A stretch of DNA of 64,000 bases from Elgaria multicarinata webbii (GCF_023053635.1 NC_086178.1:47266726-47330725); one strand, 5' to 3'. Positions 39,301 through 54,100 are shown, numbered from the stretch's first letter. Translations and numbers: made by a program. The notes: generated by a model not told the origin, from the letters alone.

Positions 39301-42300
39301 TCAATACATACTAGACATCACAGTTCATATTAATTTTCCTTAATGACAACGATTAAATTGAATATCTCTTGAATGTCCAGAGATGACCTTGAATGTCCAG
39401 GGATGGCAAATATGTTACAAACTAGTTACAACCAGAAAAAGGCTTTTCTTCTGCATTGATAAAAATATAAAGAAAAACAGACCTACAGCACAATCCTTAA
39501 CAGCCCCACTGTAATCATAGGATTGCAATCCAAAAGGCTTATCACATGAATTCCTGTACCAGCCTTATGAAACAGGATAGATTGCTGGTGCTAAACTGCT
39601 TGATCAGTTGCAATGGGACTGCAATCAACAGCACAACAGAATGGCCTTGCTTCACTTCTTAATGAATCGAGGACATCATTCACCATTTTGTTGGCAAGAT
39701 ATGTATATAGGCTTGGATCATAAATCAAAACAAAGTAGTTTTAAACATGTTTCTGTCTTTTTAAAGAGCTAGAAATGCTGCTGTCATGTATTCCAATAAA
39801 TGGTGAGTTTTAAAACATCTACTTTTAGGGGAAAGCATTTTAATAGATCACTTCATCATTTTCATTGCAATAATCCCTTTGAAACCCCAAAGCTCGATCT
39901 GAAAGTCAAGTATTTCACTAACCCAGAACTATACAACTTGTGATTCACCAAACCAGACACACCAGAGGTTCAACAAAACACCTGTTTTTGCTTCCTACCT
40001 CCAACTGCAAAAAACCAGAAATTTGGCAAGTACCTGTAGGCCCCCATTCATGGCTGGTGAGCTGTATTTGAGCTGGTGGTCACAAGTTGTGCAGGCTTGC
40101 ACAGGATACTAAAATTCATAACAGAGCATTCACATCATCAGTCCAGTAACTAAGGCCGTTGCTAGATGAGGGTTTAGCCTGGTGCGAGGCCCGGGCTCCC
40201 TGCTGTGCATGCAGATGATGTACAGGGGATCCCAGGGTAAGGCCGGGCTAAACCCTCCCTTGACCTGGGATAACCAGATCCACTTGTGGCCCGGTTTTTC
40301 CACAGCCCCGGTCTAGCTGTTTCCGTGGCTTTTCCTGGCTGTTCGCTTACTCACGAGTAGCCGGGAGAAGCTGTGCCCATCGGGCCGGGGTGTGTGTTAA
40401 AATCACGGGGGGGGGGGGAGATGAGGGCCGGGGGGGGGGGGGGGAAAGAGTGGACCCGGTGGGAGAGATGAAGGGGGAAGAGCGGAGCCAGGGTGGGGAG
40501 ATCACGGACGGGGGGGCGGAAGGGGCACTGGACATGGCGGGCGGGTGATCGGGCGGGTGGGTGATCAGGCGGGCATGGCGAGTGGGCGGGCGAGCAGGCA
40601 GGGGGGCATCAGACATGGCGGATGGGGGCAAAGAATAATGGGGCTAGGGCAAGGAGATCAGGGACGGGGGGAAGAACAGGGCCAGGGCAAACTTATCGGG
40701 GACCGGGGGGGAGAAGAAGAACGGGGCCAGGGTGGGGAGATCGTGGCCGGGCGGGCGGCCGGGGCATTGGACATGGCGAGCGAGGGGCGGACGAGCGAGT
40801 GAGTGGGGGGCGGACATGTCGAGTGGGGAGCAGACAGGCAAGCGAGTGGGGGACGGGCGGGAGAGTGAGCGGGGGCGGACATGGCGAGCGGGGGGCGGAC
40901 GGGCGAGCGGGCTGGGGGCATCAGACATTGGGGGGAAATCGGGGGAGCGGGGAACCCTTTATTTAAAAAAAAAATAGACTTACCTTTTCGTTGGTGCGCT
41001 CCTGCACACATGGCCCCTTTAATTTAAAAAAAATGGCCGACGTGACGGGGCTTTCCCTTACCCCATCGCGTGTTATGTCTAGCTAGGGGCGACAGCCCGC
41101 GCTAGCTGCAGCACGGCCTCGCCCTTACTCCCCACCGGATTATCAGGTAGGTCTAGCAAGGCCCTAATTGAAATTCTCCAGTTTTGTTTTTTAATTGAGA
41201 ATTATCACACACAAATAAGGTATTCCTACTCTGGATGGAAGTCGTATATCAGTCCTTGCTCCGGCTTCTAGAAGTATTTTCACTACTTTGGGATCTGCAG
41301 CTTTAACAGCAAAGAAGAGGACATACATAGGAATACTGCACATATTAGGATCAGCACCTCTTCTTAGGAGCACTTTGATTGTATCCAGTCTCCTTTTGTG
41401 CCTAAAAACCAGCAAAAAACAGAGCCCTGTCAATTGTTAAACACTTTGAGAAGGTCAATGTTCTAAACCTGCCTCTGGAAATGAGGATAGTCATTCAACC
41501 AGATACAGATCATCTTCTAAACCTGGAAGTGGTGATGCTGTTCTACTATATTGATGATAGATAAGAATCTAACTTGTATGCCCAATGCTCACTGCTAGGA
41601 AGATATTGTTTATATTTCATGCTAGACAATAAGAATACCTTGGACCACATTCAATGTAAGAACTGGAGTTAAGTCACTTTGCTAAATTGTGATAGCAGTG
41701 AGAACCAGGAAACAAATCCCTAGGTAGGATTAGAGACCTGAAATTCACAGTGATGACTTAAGCCTCTTGGTAGCTTTCAAAATTTCACTAAACTGTAGCA
41801 GTTGTTCTACAAGTCATACTAACAGTTGCAAGAATATTATTGCTGTAAAGTGCAACATGTAATCTGCTATCTCTCATCAAGCCACCCATCAACGCTTCTC
41901 TTACAACAGCAAAATGCCTGTTTTTGCATTTGGCTGAAGCATTTTAAACTAAAGGCTAATAAACTCAACAACTAGCACAGCACAACTGCCTTCCTTACAC
42001 AGCTGACAAAGCCAACTTGCATATTTTTTGTTACCTTGAGATTTGAAACATGGTTCAGAAATATGGGGCTAAGTTTTGTGCACTCAAAATCTTGGTTTTA
42101 TGTGCTTTTTAAGAATTCAGATCAGTAATTGGACTAATAAAAATTTGCAGCCATGTCTAGATATAAACATTGTCTACCTCCCCCAGCCAGTAAATGGGAA
42201 GGAAGTCCAAGTCCTCCTTTTCCCCTTCACTGAGCATTTGGATGTCAGAGGAAGAAAGGAGCACCTGAATCTCTCCCTTTCACTAGTCAACAGAGGGATC

Positions 42301-45300
42301 AAGGAACAGCAGCTTGCTGCTACATGCACAGATCTCTGGAATTCTGCACAAGACTGGACTAGATGCTACTGGTGGATATAGTGGCCTTTTTATCCACATT
42401 CAAAACTATGAGTGATCCTGATGATGACCGGAGGTGCTATCTCAGCCTGATCTATGTTTCACATACAGTTAAAATATTACAGAGGTTGCTGGGGTTGGGG
42501 TGTGTGTGTGATGAATTCAGCAGGTGTTACCAGTCTTTTTCACAAAACTGAAAGTACTCCTCTAGTGGCACAAACACGGGTTCTCCGTCACTGCTCAGCA
42601 AAAACCTAATGCATTCCTCCACCACACCACACACACCACTGCTGCACACTCCTGCCCCACCTCAAACTCTGAATAGTTTGAGGTGGGGCAGGAGACACCA
42701 TGCAAAGACCTTTGATGGTTCTTCGGAGAACCTCTTCACTGTATAATCTACTAGCTTCTCTGTGTAAACTATCCACCCTGAGGAGGGCCCAGACACCAAT
42801 ACTAATGTGGTCAATGGTGGCAGATGGTTGCTCTGTGTTCTTCTACAGTCACTTACTCTGTTATCGATACTGCCATTCTTCTCACGGTGCCTTCATGATG
42901 GACAATCTCATTGTCAGGTAAGCCAGATACTTTTAACATGTGGTGGCTAAGAACAACGGCACCACGGTGCATGGTTTCTGGTGAAACCTTAATCTTGAAA
43001 TTGTAAATACCACAAATTGTCCCAGAGCTCTTTCTTCCAATAGTTTCCTCTGTATCTTCTGATGACTTAACCTCTACATCCGCGACAAATTCTGCTTTTT
43101 CAGTAGGGAGTTCAGCAGGTGATGCATGGCTGGCACTTGAAGACATTTTGTTGTAGGTACTAGCTTGAGATGGCTGAGAATCCTCGCATTGTGAAAATCC
43201 TATAGAGACTGTAGATATTTCTTCTATGGCTTCTGGTACCTATATAAAACACAAAACCAAGTACATAACTGCTTCAAAAAATGCGTGGCTGTGTCCTGAC
43301 ATGGAATCACTGGATTATGTGGATCTGTTTTGATTTTAACACGTTCTCATTCACACTAACACTATTAGGCTTTCATTCAAAATAGTTAAACGGTTGACCT
43401 GAGGTACTTTCTTCCAAAATTTTACAAAAAAGTGCCATCTAATAATCCAATGCATTTTGCTCATTCCTTTATTTCATTTATATCCTGTCTTTCTTCCATG
43501 GAACATAAGGCAGAGTACTTATCATTTATGCAACTTACTAGATAATGGGCAGCTATTTATAAGGGACCAAAATATCCAGTGGCAACGACTGCTACTCAAC
43601 TCTTACCAGAAGTAAATAAGTTTGCTCCTATACATGCAACATGAGAGAGGCAATGCATATATTAATAGAGGGTTTTTTCGTTACGGATAAAATTATTTCT
43701 AAATTTCAAAGTATATACTGGCTATGTATATTTACTTTATTTATGAAGGAGCTCTCAGAGATCTATCAGTAGAGAGCAATGGGACAAATACTGGGGACCA
43801 TGTGGCAGAACATGAAGCTACAAAAAATATAGAAATCTAACAGAAAGACCTTTCTAGCATCTGAAACATCAAGGGGATGCCTTTATATGTCTAAGGTTTT
43901 AATAGGATCTAGGAGGAACTGAAACAGAGTGTGCGCTTTTAAAGAAATGCTTAAATATAATGGATACTTTTTTTAAAAAAAGCAGGGGCATCAGTTTCAT
44001 ATGGGCAAGGAGAGGGAGTGGGGAACTACAAAGACTTTTGTGAGCCATTGCCCAGGTATCTCAAATTTCTAGTGTTCTGGCAGTGATTGCCCTGCACAAT
44101 GATTTCAAATGTTAGCTTTCTTCCTAAAAAGCCGAGAGCAGCCTTCCTCAACCTGGGGCGCTCCAGATGTGTTGGACTACAACTCCCAGAATGCCCCAGC
44201 CAGCTGGCTGGGGCATTCTGGGAGATGCAGTCCAACACATCTGGAGCGCCCCAGGTTGAGGAAGGCTGGCCTAGAGCATCCCTGCTATTGAATTGCTCCT
44301 CACTCAAGGCTTGTTTTTGGCTTCCTTACTTCCTTTCTAGCTTGCTTGCTTGCTTTTCTATAAATGAGCCACCTGACAAAGACGAAAGAATCCCCCCAAT
44401 TAAGGTGCTCGAGGCATACATGTACCCGTCCTTCAAATCTGCTTTTAGTTTTTCATCACAAGCTGTTCCTTGACTGCAGAGAAAATTACTCCTGGAAAAG
44501 ATCTTCATCTTTTGTCTTATTCCAGTATATGTAAAACATGGTAATAATAATCAAGGTGTATTGAATTTTATTTTATTATGAAAAACAAAACAATAAAAAT
44601 AATCACAAAAAACTCATCAAACCACGTAAGCAAACATGCAAAATGTAAACGGGCAGACTTCTGGAATTCTGTACCATTTTTCAGTAACTGATCTCAAAGT
44701 AGCATACACATAAAATCGTAAATGAAACAGCTAAAAGCAGTTAAAATTCAAACCTCAACAATACAACAAATATGAGAAAATGCGTAATAAAATCAGCAGT
44801 ACCTGTAGAAATTATCTCTCAAAAGCAAGCCAAAACAACAGCATCTTTTCTAGTTCTCAGAATGACATCAATGGGCGTGGAGGAAATTAAAAGTTTGCAG
44901 AAGGGTGTTCTGGAGCTCTGGGACTTCCACTGAAAAGCCCGGCTCCTACTTTTGGATAGCAACATGGCATCCAAACAAGATGTTGTTTGGAATAGAACCT
45001 CACCAGCAATCTTTATGGAGCTTCATATGGGAGGAAGTATTAGGGTTTTAAAGAGTGAAACAAGCACCTTCCATTGGGCCTCGGAACAAGACGAAATGGT
45101 AAGCAATGTAGTTCTTTCAATTTTGCTGTACTAGGGGGGCTTCCACACACAGTCTTCAGGGCGCCCTGAAAGCGCTTCAGGGCGCCCCGAAACTCCTAGT
45201 GTAGCTACCTGGTCAGAAGAGACGGAGGAAGAAGCGGCGGCGGCGAAAAGTTCCCAGGGCTCGGCGGCTTCCTTGACGGCCTCCTCCTGCTGCCGGTGAA

Positions 45301-48300
45301 AGAGCCACCTGGGTTGGAGAGCTCGGCGGAAGAGCCCGCCTTCTTCCACCGAGCTCTCCAACCCGGGTGGCTCTTTCGCCGGCAGAAGGAGGCCAGCGGG
45401 GAGTTGGGCTCGGTGGCAAGGAAGCCGCCGAGCCCTGGGAACTTTTCGCCGCCGCCGCCTCTTCCTCCGTCTCTTCTGATCAGGTAGCTACACTAGGAGT
45501 TTCGGGGCGCCCTGAAGCGCTTTCGGGGCGCCCCGAAGACTGTGTGTGGAAGCCCCCCAGGACTATACTGAGTGATGCCCTTTACCAAGGTAACAGGGCA
45601 TTTCATATATTGAAGTTTCTGAACCATCTTCATGGACAACTCCACATACAGCACATTATAACCATCTAAAATAGGGACACATCCATTTACAGAGAGCATA
45701 ACTATGATAATGTGCTCAATTCCACTCCTAACACTAGGACCATAGGGGCAATTCACTCAACCCCATCCTCTCTGAGCTGCAAGCAGATTTCTGATGCTCT
45801 GTCTTGCAGCTTCACAAATTATGAGTGAGTAGCAAGTAAATAGTATAAATTTGAAGCAACTGTAAAAAAAAATTGAAACGATTAGGCATTTCATGGAACT
45901 GTATTTTAGACTTACAGATTTATGAAGGACTGACCTCTCTTCTACTGGTGATCCTTTCAGCAATATTGGACTGAAAAGATTCTGCTGGGAAATAATGAAT
46001 AATGCTCATAGATAGAGCTGATAATCCCTCATCGCTGCATTTATTCACATCAGCCCCACTATCAAGAAGGAGGTTGATGATGTCATCCTGGTAATTCAGC
46101 TGCACAAGGAAACTATGAGTTATTTTCATACAAAATAATACAATTTTCTTAATCCTAGTATTCTTCTAAAACCCCAGTTTGAAAAGAAGTTCAAGTTGTA
46201 GAGTCGACTCAGTACATAGATGCTGGCCTTAGCTAGACCGACCGGTTAGCCCGCAACAGAGGAGGGAAGATCTCAAGATGTGTTTATCGTGAGATCCCTC
46301 CTCTGTTTACATGCGATGCGCGACAACCTCACAAGGAGAGGTGTCGCGCCCACCATTTCTTTTAACTTAAAGGGGCAGCAGTGCACAAACGCTCATGCGC
46401 AAACAGTAATTTTTTAAATTTAAATTACTTTCCCTGCTCCCCCAACCCTACCCCCGATGGGTGCAGCTCCCGGCTCCTCGCGAGGAATCGTGCAGACCCA
46501 GGTCAACCCACAGTGCCTGGCCACAAGTTCCGCAGTCTCGGGCTCAGCCCAGGACCGCAGAAAAACCGGGGCCAAAGTGGAGGGCAAGATCCCAGGACAA
46601 GGGAGGGATCATCCCTCCCTGATCCTGGAACCCCCTGTGCATCATGTGGACGCACAGGGACGATCCCGGGAATCACCCCGGGATAAAGCCCCATGTAGCT
46701 ATGGCCATAGTCTATGTATGCTGTTCAGTAGGAAAGTTGTCCTTAACATGCTGCTCATGTTCACAACTGCTATTGTGAAGTTTATCAGCATTTTTTTTCT
46801 CAAGTTACTATTAAAAGAGAAGAATGCCGTCACAGTAGGGAATTAAATAAGGCCTATTTTGTCTTAAGTCGGGATAATACATAGTAAGATTTGGAGTCTT
46901 ACAGCAGCAGCAGCAAGGGCAGTATATCCATGTATATCCGCTATGTCTGGGTTGACCAGGTTGTCCCTGAGAAGCTCACAAACTCTATTATAATCTCCTT
47001 CTCCTGACTTCTCAATCAGTTCCTCGGCAGCAAGCTCTTTGAGACCTTTGGCTCCAAAGCCATTCCGGTGGCCTTCCAGAATTAAATTAGCATCCCAGTC
47101 TATGTCCTTCTGACAATGCCTACAGGTAAGAAAAACACACAAAACGGCTAGAAAGCCAATACAAGTATTTATAGTCTCAGTGATTTTGACTCCCCAAAAC
47201 TCTTTTGAGATGGAAGGATGGGCCCTTTTCCCCAAGCCCTTTCCTCACTTGCACATATCAGTCTTTGGTCTAGTCCTCTCTGAGGTAGTAAAACTATATC
47301 TCAACTGTACTCATTCAGACTCCAAGTGTATGTGTGATGAGGTAACACATGGCTGAGTGCTCCTCCATACAAAATTATGTATTTATTTGTTTGTTTTATT
47401 TATTACTTCCCAACAGCCTTGACTATTGGGTGGTATAGAAGTGATATATATACCCTTTGCACATAAAACTAGTAGACAGGGAGAAGGGTTTTTGAAAAAG
47501 AAATATGAAGAGCCTTATGCCGTGCAAATTCCCTTCTTCCAACAGCACTGAGACAATGGCCTCAAATGATTCGATAAAGAGAGAAAGGCCAGGTTTGGAG
47601 GCATCCGTTGCTTCCCTCAACCATGCAGGTCGCACAACTGGGATTACCTTAATTACCCACACCACGTTGCAGCTAACCCTGTCATCCAAACCTAGTGTGC
47701 AGGACGGGTGTAGGGATTTTCACCCACCCTACAGCCCATGGCTTGCAGTAGGAGTTGTGGAGTGGGTGAAAAGTCACTATGCCCGCCCTGCAGACAGGGT
47801 TCAACGACACAGCAACTCCACACACAGCATGGGTAATTAGCGTAATCGAGGTTACACAACCAGCACGTGCGTGGGCAGGGGAACAACCAAAACTGTGTTG
47901 TTTCCCCTGCTGATCGTCCAAACCCAACCAAAGAGTCACACCTAACCAAAAAACAGGTATTCAGACTCTCTCCATCTCCCTCCTTCCTATCTCCTAAGCC
48001 AATGATGTAGGGCTATTAAAAGGAGGAAGATTTTAAAGAACTGCCTGACAAGTACTATCACCATGAATGGCAGCTGGGGAAGAAAATGAGTGCAACAATG
48101 AGTGAGCAATGATTCAATGAGTGAACAATGATTCAGGCCCATTATAAGGAATTATAAGGAAGCTCTATGTTTACACAATAATTTGGCAGCAGCTGAAAGG
48201 ACATGACGTAAGCCAGGCTTTCCCAACCTGGCACCCTCTAGATGTGGTGGCCTATAGTTGTGCTGGCTGGGGTTGATGGGAGTTGTAGTCTAACACATAT

Positions 48301-51145
48301 GGAGGAGCCAGGTTGGGAAAGGCTAGTGTAAGCTTTAAAAAAAATCACGTAAGTTGAAAATGCATAAGAAAAAGTAATAAGTAATAGGATTTCAGTGCCA
48401 CTATCAAATTTACACTCAATGATCTACTTCATCCCACACATCAATGCTTACCTATATCTATATGTGTGTTTCTGCATCCTGATCAGAAAAGGTGTTATAT
48501 TCGTTATAGGCCATAGTTTTTCATAAGCCAACCATTTCCTTTTCTTAAAATACTGGAAATCAAACTCTTTCAGGAAAGAACGAGGAAGAGGAAGATGATC
48601 TGCATCAACTGAGTATATGTACATATTTTCAGGCAATGTGTAGCTATCATCATTTAAAAGAAGATGCTTGTAGTCGTAGAAAAATGGGTCATTCTCCTCA
48701 TTCAGATCCCACTTTGTACTGCTCTCCTCTGAAATATACTCTCTATTGGACTCAGCATCAAAATATAGACTGAGTTCTGGAAAATCCGAAAGAGTAAAAT
48801 ATCCAGACATTTCTGTACACAATTTAATTATATGGCTTCGATGCCACAAACCAACATCTTGACTATCGTCTGGATGAGTTTCAATTCCCGGTCCAAAACG
48901 CTCATCAGCCTTGTAAAGCCCCTTTAGCAGAGAAAACATATTCAAAACAGAAGTTGTGAGAGAAAAGCACGAGCCAAATAACATAATTTAATTCAACTTA
49001 CAAAATTGCTCTCACTTTACCAAAACACAGTCAATGGTATGATCCTCATGCCTAAAATCAGATAAGGTAGGATCCACAACACTAAAGAAGAAGTTGAAGA
49101 AATTGAAATTACATCTAATTTTAGATACAATTTAATATTATATTAGACAAACTCAAAGAAAGTCAGCTTCAGGTTGTGTGGTGGACCAAACAGAGGGGTA
49201 TAAATAAAAATAAACCAAATGAATGCAATAAAACTCACACATAGTTTTGTATTTTATTTCATTTTCATTCTGCTAAACTTAAAACTAATTCTACCCCTAT
49301 TCTAAAATGTGCTCCCCTAGCATATTAATGCTTACAATATCTACCTAATGGATTTAAACTAAAAATTGCTGGAGAAAGATGGGGCAAGCAGCAGAACATA
49401 GGGGAAAAAATCAAAACTGTGTTGTAAATTTCAAAAGGCCTTTTAACCCAGGGTGCCCCACAGGCTCACACCCAACACCCTTGTTCAGTTGCAACACTAA
49501 ACCAACATTTCAAGCTTGGACTCATGCTCTCCCCTCCCTTCTCCTTAGGAATGAGTAGAAGTTTTGCTTCCATTTTAGGTTAACCTCAGCTTGTCATGTC
49601 ATCTGAGTTGCCCTTTCATCGATCAGCAAGCCATCTCCCCAACCTTCTGCAGATAGATTTTCAAGTTTAACAATAACAACAAGGATTGGGTTTTTTAAAA
49701 TAACAAAGCTTTGAATAAATATTTAAGCAGATAGTCATGCAAAACACGGAGAAAAACAACTAGCGGACAGCTCACTTGAAACATGGGGTAGGAGAAGAGG
49801 AAGCAGGAAGAAGCAATCAGGGTTTGAGCTACAGTTTATACAAGTGTCAGCTGAAGAACAAAGGCTGGGGGGAGTAGCCCTCATCCAGCAACTCATCCAG
49901 CAACCCTACAACTACTCCTACTTCTAGGGACATCGGACAAAGTTGGGTATTTACAACTTTGTACATGGAAACTTTTTGGGATGCACCTCTCCATTTTAGC
50001 TTGCTTTTTTATGCCAAAGAATGAACAATGCAGGGAAAAGACCACGTATATCTGCATAGCCATTACCTGCATCCACCGATTTTACACATTTTCTAAATTC
50101 TGTGCAAATTGACTGCAGTTCTCCAGCTCAAGATGGATATCCAACATCAACCAACTTTGAAATATATTCATTTTTCTATTTTAAACAAGCAAATTCGTAC
50201 TAATTCTGAAACATTTCTGATAAATTTGAACAGAAAAGGATTCTGAAATTATTTATTGAATTATTTATCCATTTTATATTTACTATGTGGTAGTACTATG
50301 GTGATTAGAACTTTCTAATTACCTGAAATCTTCTTCCATCATTAAATTCCATGGTCCCATAGCCTTCTTTACGGCTAAGATAAAACGACCCTGTAAATTT
50401 AGAGCCATCAGGCCAAAAGTAAACCCCTCTGCCATGACGGTGGTCTTTATAAAATTGCCCAACATATCTCTGTAATAAAAGAGAGAGAAAATTATGCAAA
50501 TGCTAAGATTTAAACGCACAGGTCACAGGAACACATCACCACCGCAAGACAAACAAATTTCTATATTTTGTATTGCTTGTGAAGGCAATCTATCCACAAA
50601 CTGTAAAACAACAAAATATATGAAAATACTCACTGATACAGGGTTGCATCTAGTGGTGTCTTTCTGCTAGCACAAAGCTTGTACTGCTTGCAGAAATCCC
50701 ATTATCATCCAGGTACAAGTGTCAAATCCAGTACTTGGATTTGCAAGTCTTTACACAAGCCATTGCACAATTACTTGGCCAACTCATTATGACTTTATTA
50801 TGTTAGATGTTGCTTTTGCTAGTTACAAATGTTCTGTTACCGTCTGCACAACCACAAGCAAAAAAACACTATTTCTTTTACTTTTTCCACAAGTATATTA
50901 TGGTTTTATGGTTTAAAATTTTGTATATCGATTTTCAATGTTTAATGTTTTAAACTTTGTAAACTACCCAGAGAGCTTCAGCTATGGGCGGTATATAAAT
51001 GTAATAAATAATAATAATAATAATAATAAATTATATTGCATACAACTCCGAAAGAGCATGTGAACCCAAGGCACTACTTGATAGACAAACCACAATTTAA
51101 CCATGACAACTGAAACTGGCCAATGTGTGAAGCAATGCTTACCTT

Positions 51146-51181
<36 letters not shown>

Positions 51182-54100
51182 ACAAGCAGAATCTAAGAAT
51201 ATTTTATAAAGCCTATCTAACAGTTTGCATGCCCAAATGATCTAAAGATTTCTAAATATGTCCAAGATCCAAAACATCATGTACACTATTCCAATCACAC
51301 ACTTGGGGGGCTTTTACCTTCCCCCTCCCAGCAGTCTTCCTTCTACGCTGAAAAGCATCTCCCCACATTCAAGCACCACCAGACCAGAGCAAGAAATGAA
51401 AATCGGCCATCTGTGCACACAGTACAGACATGTAGGCAAATTAACCAGGTAGCAAAAAATATTTCTTGATGATTCTCAGAGAAAGTCAACAGGAAATAGG
51501 TGAAGTGCAGTGGCAGGCCACAACTGACTGCAAGTATATACCACTGCACTCTCCCAAAGAATACTGTGGAAAGAAATAAAGAGAGGATTTAACTAATATT
51601 TTGAACAGGGTATGAACATTCATTTGCAAGTCAGGGAGGCTTATTCCACTTGGCTTCTTCCTGTGGAAATGACTCCACAGAAACATATTGAGAATTACAT
51701 TTAATAAAAGTGGAATATATGGAGGATAAAGTTCAAACAAAGCTAGTAACCTTGTTCAATCCAGGATTTACAGTCCTGGAAAATTTCATTAATATTACAT
51801 TTATTACTGTGAATTACTTTCCTTGCAAAAGGAAAGTAATCAGAAAAACTAAATAAAAGTGTACACCCACTATAATGTTATATTTATTCAGCCCTGTTCA
51901 AGTAAGTATTATCGAGCATAAACAATGAAGGTGGAGTAACCTACTTGACAAAAAGACTAAATAGAATATATGAAAGTAACAGGTCTGAACTATTTACGTA
52001 ACATGCACATTTGTGAATATTATTCACAATAAAGCCAAATATGGACAATCAGTATACAGACACAGGTTTTATAAGCATGACGCCCTTCTGGATTAAATTC
52101 CACGTAGGCAAAAGCAGCTGTGTTAATAAATCCACAAAGGTTACCAGACTGCTAAGAAGGCAGCAGTCTGCTCCTCCACAGTCAGCATGGAAATGCAGAT
52201 GACCAGTAACTTGAAGTGCTAGTAAAAAAAAAAAAGATACTAACTGAGGTGACGAAGGACAAAGCAATCCACCTCTCCTCCACCAGCCCACTGCTTTTCC
52301 ATGCCAACCGCCAAGTGGGTTGGCGGAAAAGCGACAGAATCATCCACCAACGGCCCACTCACTTGCTGCATGGAATTCCTTTTCATTTATGGTAACCAGT
52401 TAAGTTGTAAAACACAAAGCTGTGCAAAAGACTGGGGGGGGGGGAGTGCCTGTACATAAGATCAACATATGATCAACACTGAATACTTATGGAGGATCTT
52501 AATTCAAGCACCAGTTCTTGCTTCCTTCCTCTATGCTCAGGGAATCAGTGCTGTCAGAATAACACTGATTATCTGTTCTGCCAGTTAACAGGTGGGCAGA
52601 GGGATATCTGGATTGGGGACAAGAGCTATCAATTATTTACATTTCTAGCGCACCCCACACATCTGCTAAGGACAGATTATATATATATAAAACACCAGAT
52701 ACAAATAAAATTATAATTAAAAAATAGGGCAGAGAACACAACCCAATGCACATGCTTTCATGTATAAAGTCCCAGTTGCAAACCCTAGCGACTCCAGCTA
52801 GATGCATCAGGTAGCATCTAGACAGTGTCTACAGAGCTACTGTTATTTAGAATAGTCAATTTTGGTATAAGGCAGCTTCTTATGTTTCTAATTAGATGAA
52901 GATATATATCGGCTCTGTTCAGACAACATGCTAAACCATGATGGTTAAGTGTTATGAGCTAAATATTATGGCTTAGTGTATCGTGTGAACCATGATTTAG
53001 TGTGCCATGTGAACCATTCCTAACCATGGTGGCTACATAAGGGTTAGTGCTCTAACTATGGCTTAGCGTGTTGTCTGAACAGGCCCATCAAAATCACAGA
53101 TTCTTTCAAGCTTAAGTCTGACCACTGAAAAACAACCCAACCAAAAATGGTCTTGCAATGGTTTCTGAAAATATTCAAGCTCATTTTCTGGTGAATCTGA
53201 CGTGGGTGGACACGTTTCATCCCCCATACAATACATGCAGCTGGTGGGGGCACTCAGAGGCCACGTGCCAGTGAGTCTGGCTAGAGTTGGCAGTGGGCAT
53301 TGCAATGCCTGGGTGCAAACACACACACATTCATGGACTACCAGACGATTTCAAAGGTTCTCCATGCTGGAATGAAGAAGCACAGACCCCCTCTCTACCC
53401 ACCAACAACTAATTGGTATGCAGGCACAAGTGTAAACTGCATGGGGGGGGGGGGGGGCGAAGTGCACTGGTATGACTCTTCTTCCTCATTGTGATTGTGC
53501 TTTCCCAGGATGCCAAATAGCTGTTTGACAAGCTGGGAGGAGCACTATGTACCTGGGGAGGAAAATGCATGGAGATGATTCTTCCTGCAAGAGTAGCATG
53601 CAGCCCATGGGCCGCAAGTTGCCCACATGTGCTCTAGGGATTCTAATAAATACCATAGGACAACCTCCAAGAATGCTTCTATAGGCACCCTTGCTGTCTA
53701 AATGTGGTATCATATAGAATAATTTAAAGGAAGTTCTCAGTTGTTCTGAGAAAGTGCAATGGAGCATAAAGGAGGAGACCATCTACAGTATATTATGTTC
53801 CCACCTTCTTCCTAAAACATGTTTGCACACACAGATTTCCCACCATTTTCACCAATGGAAATACATGTGGAGTGGTGACTGGATAGGAAAATAACTGATA
53901 TGTTTGGTATCGCAAACATTCTGCGACAACCTTCCCCAACCTTTAGCTTGTTTCTTCACTCTTATTACTATTATGTACAATAATAACAATGTTTTGGCTG
54001 CAAGAACATACAATATAAACACTTTTAAAATATTAAACCAGTTTACCTCACCATTGTCCCACGCAAATTCTCCATATCCAAGCTTTAGATCAAATGCAAA

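Noticed and set aside
40347-41011. Several overlapping frames of 80-117 codons on both strands
   Set aside because: They are low-complexity translations of a G-rich transposon interior.
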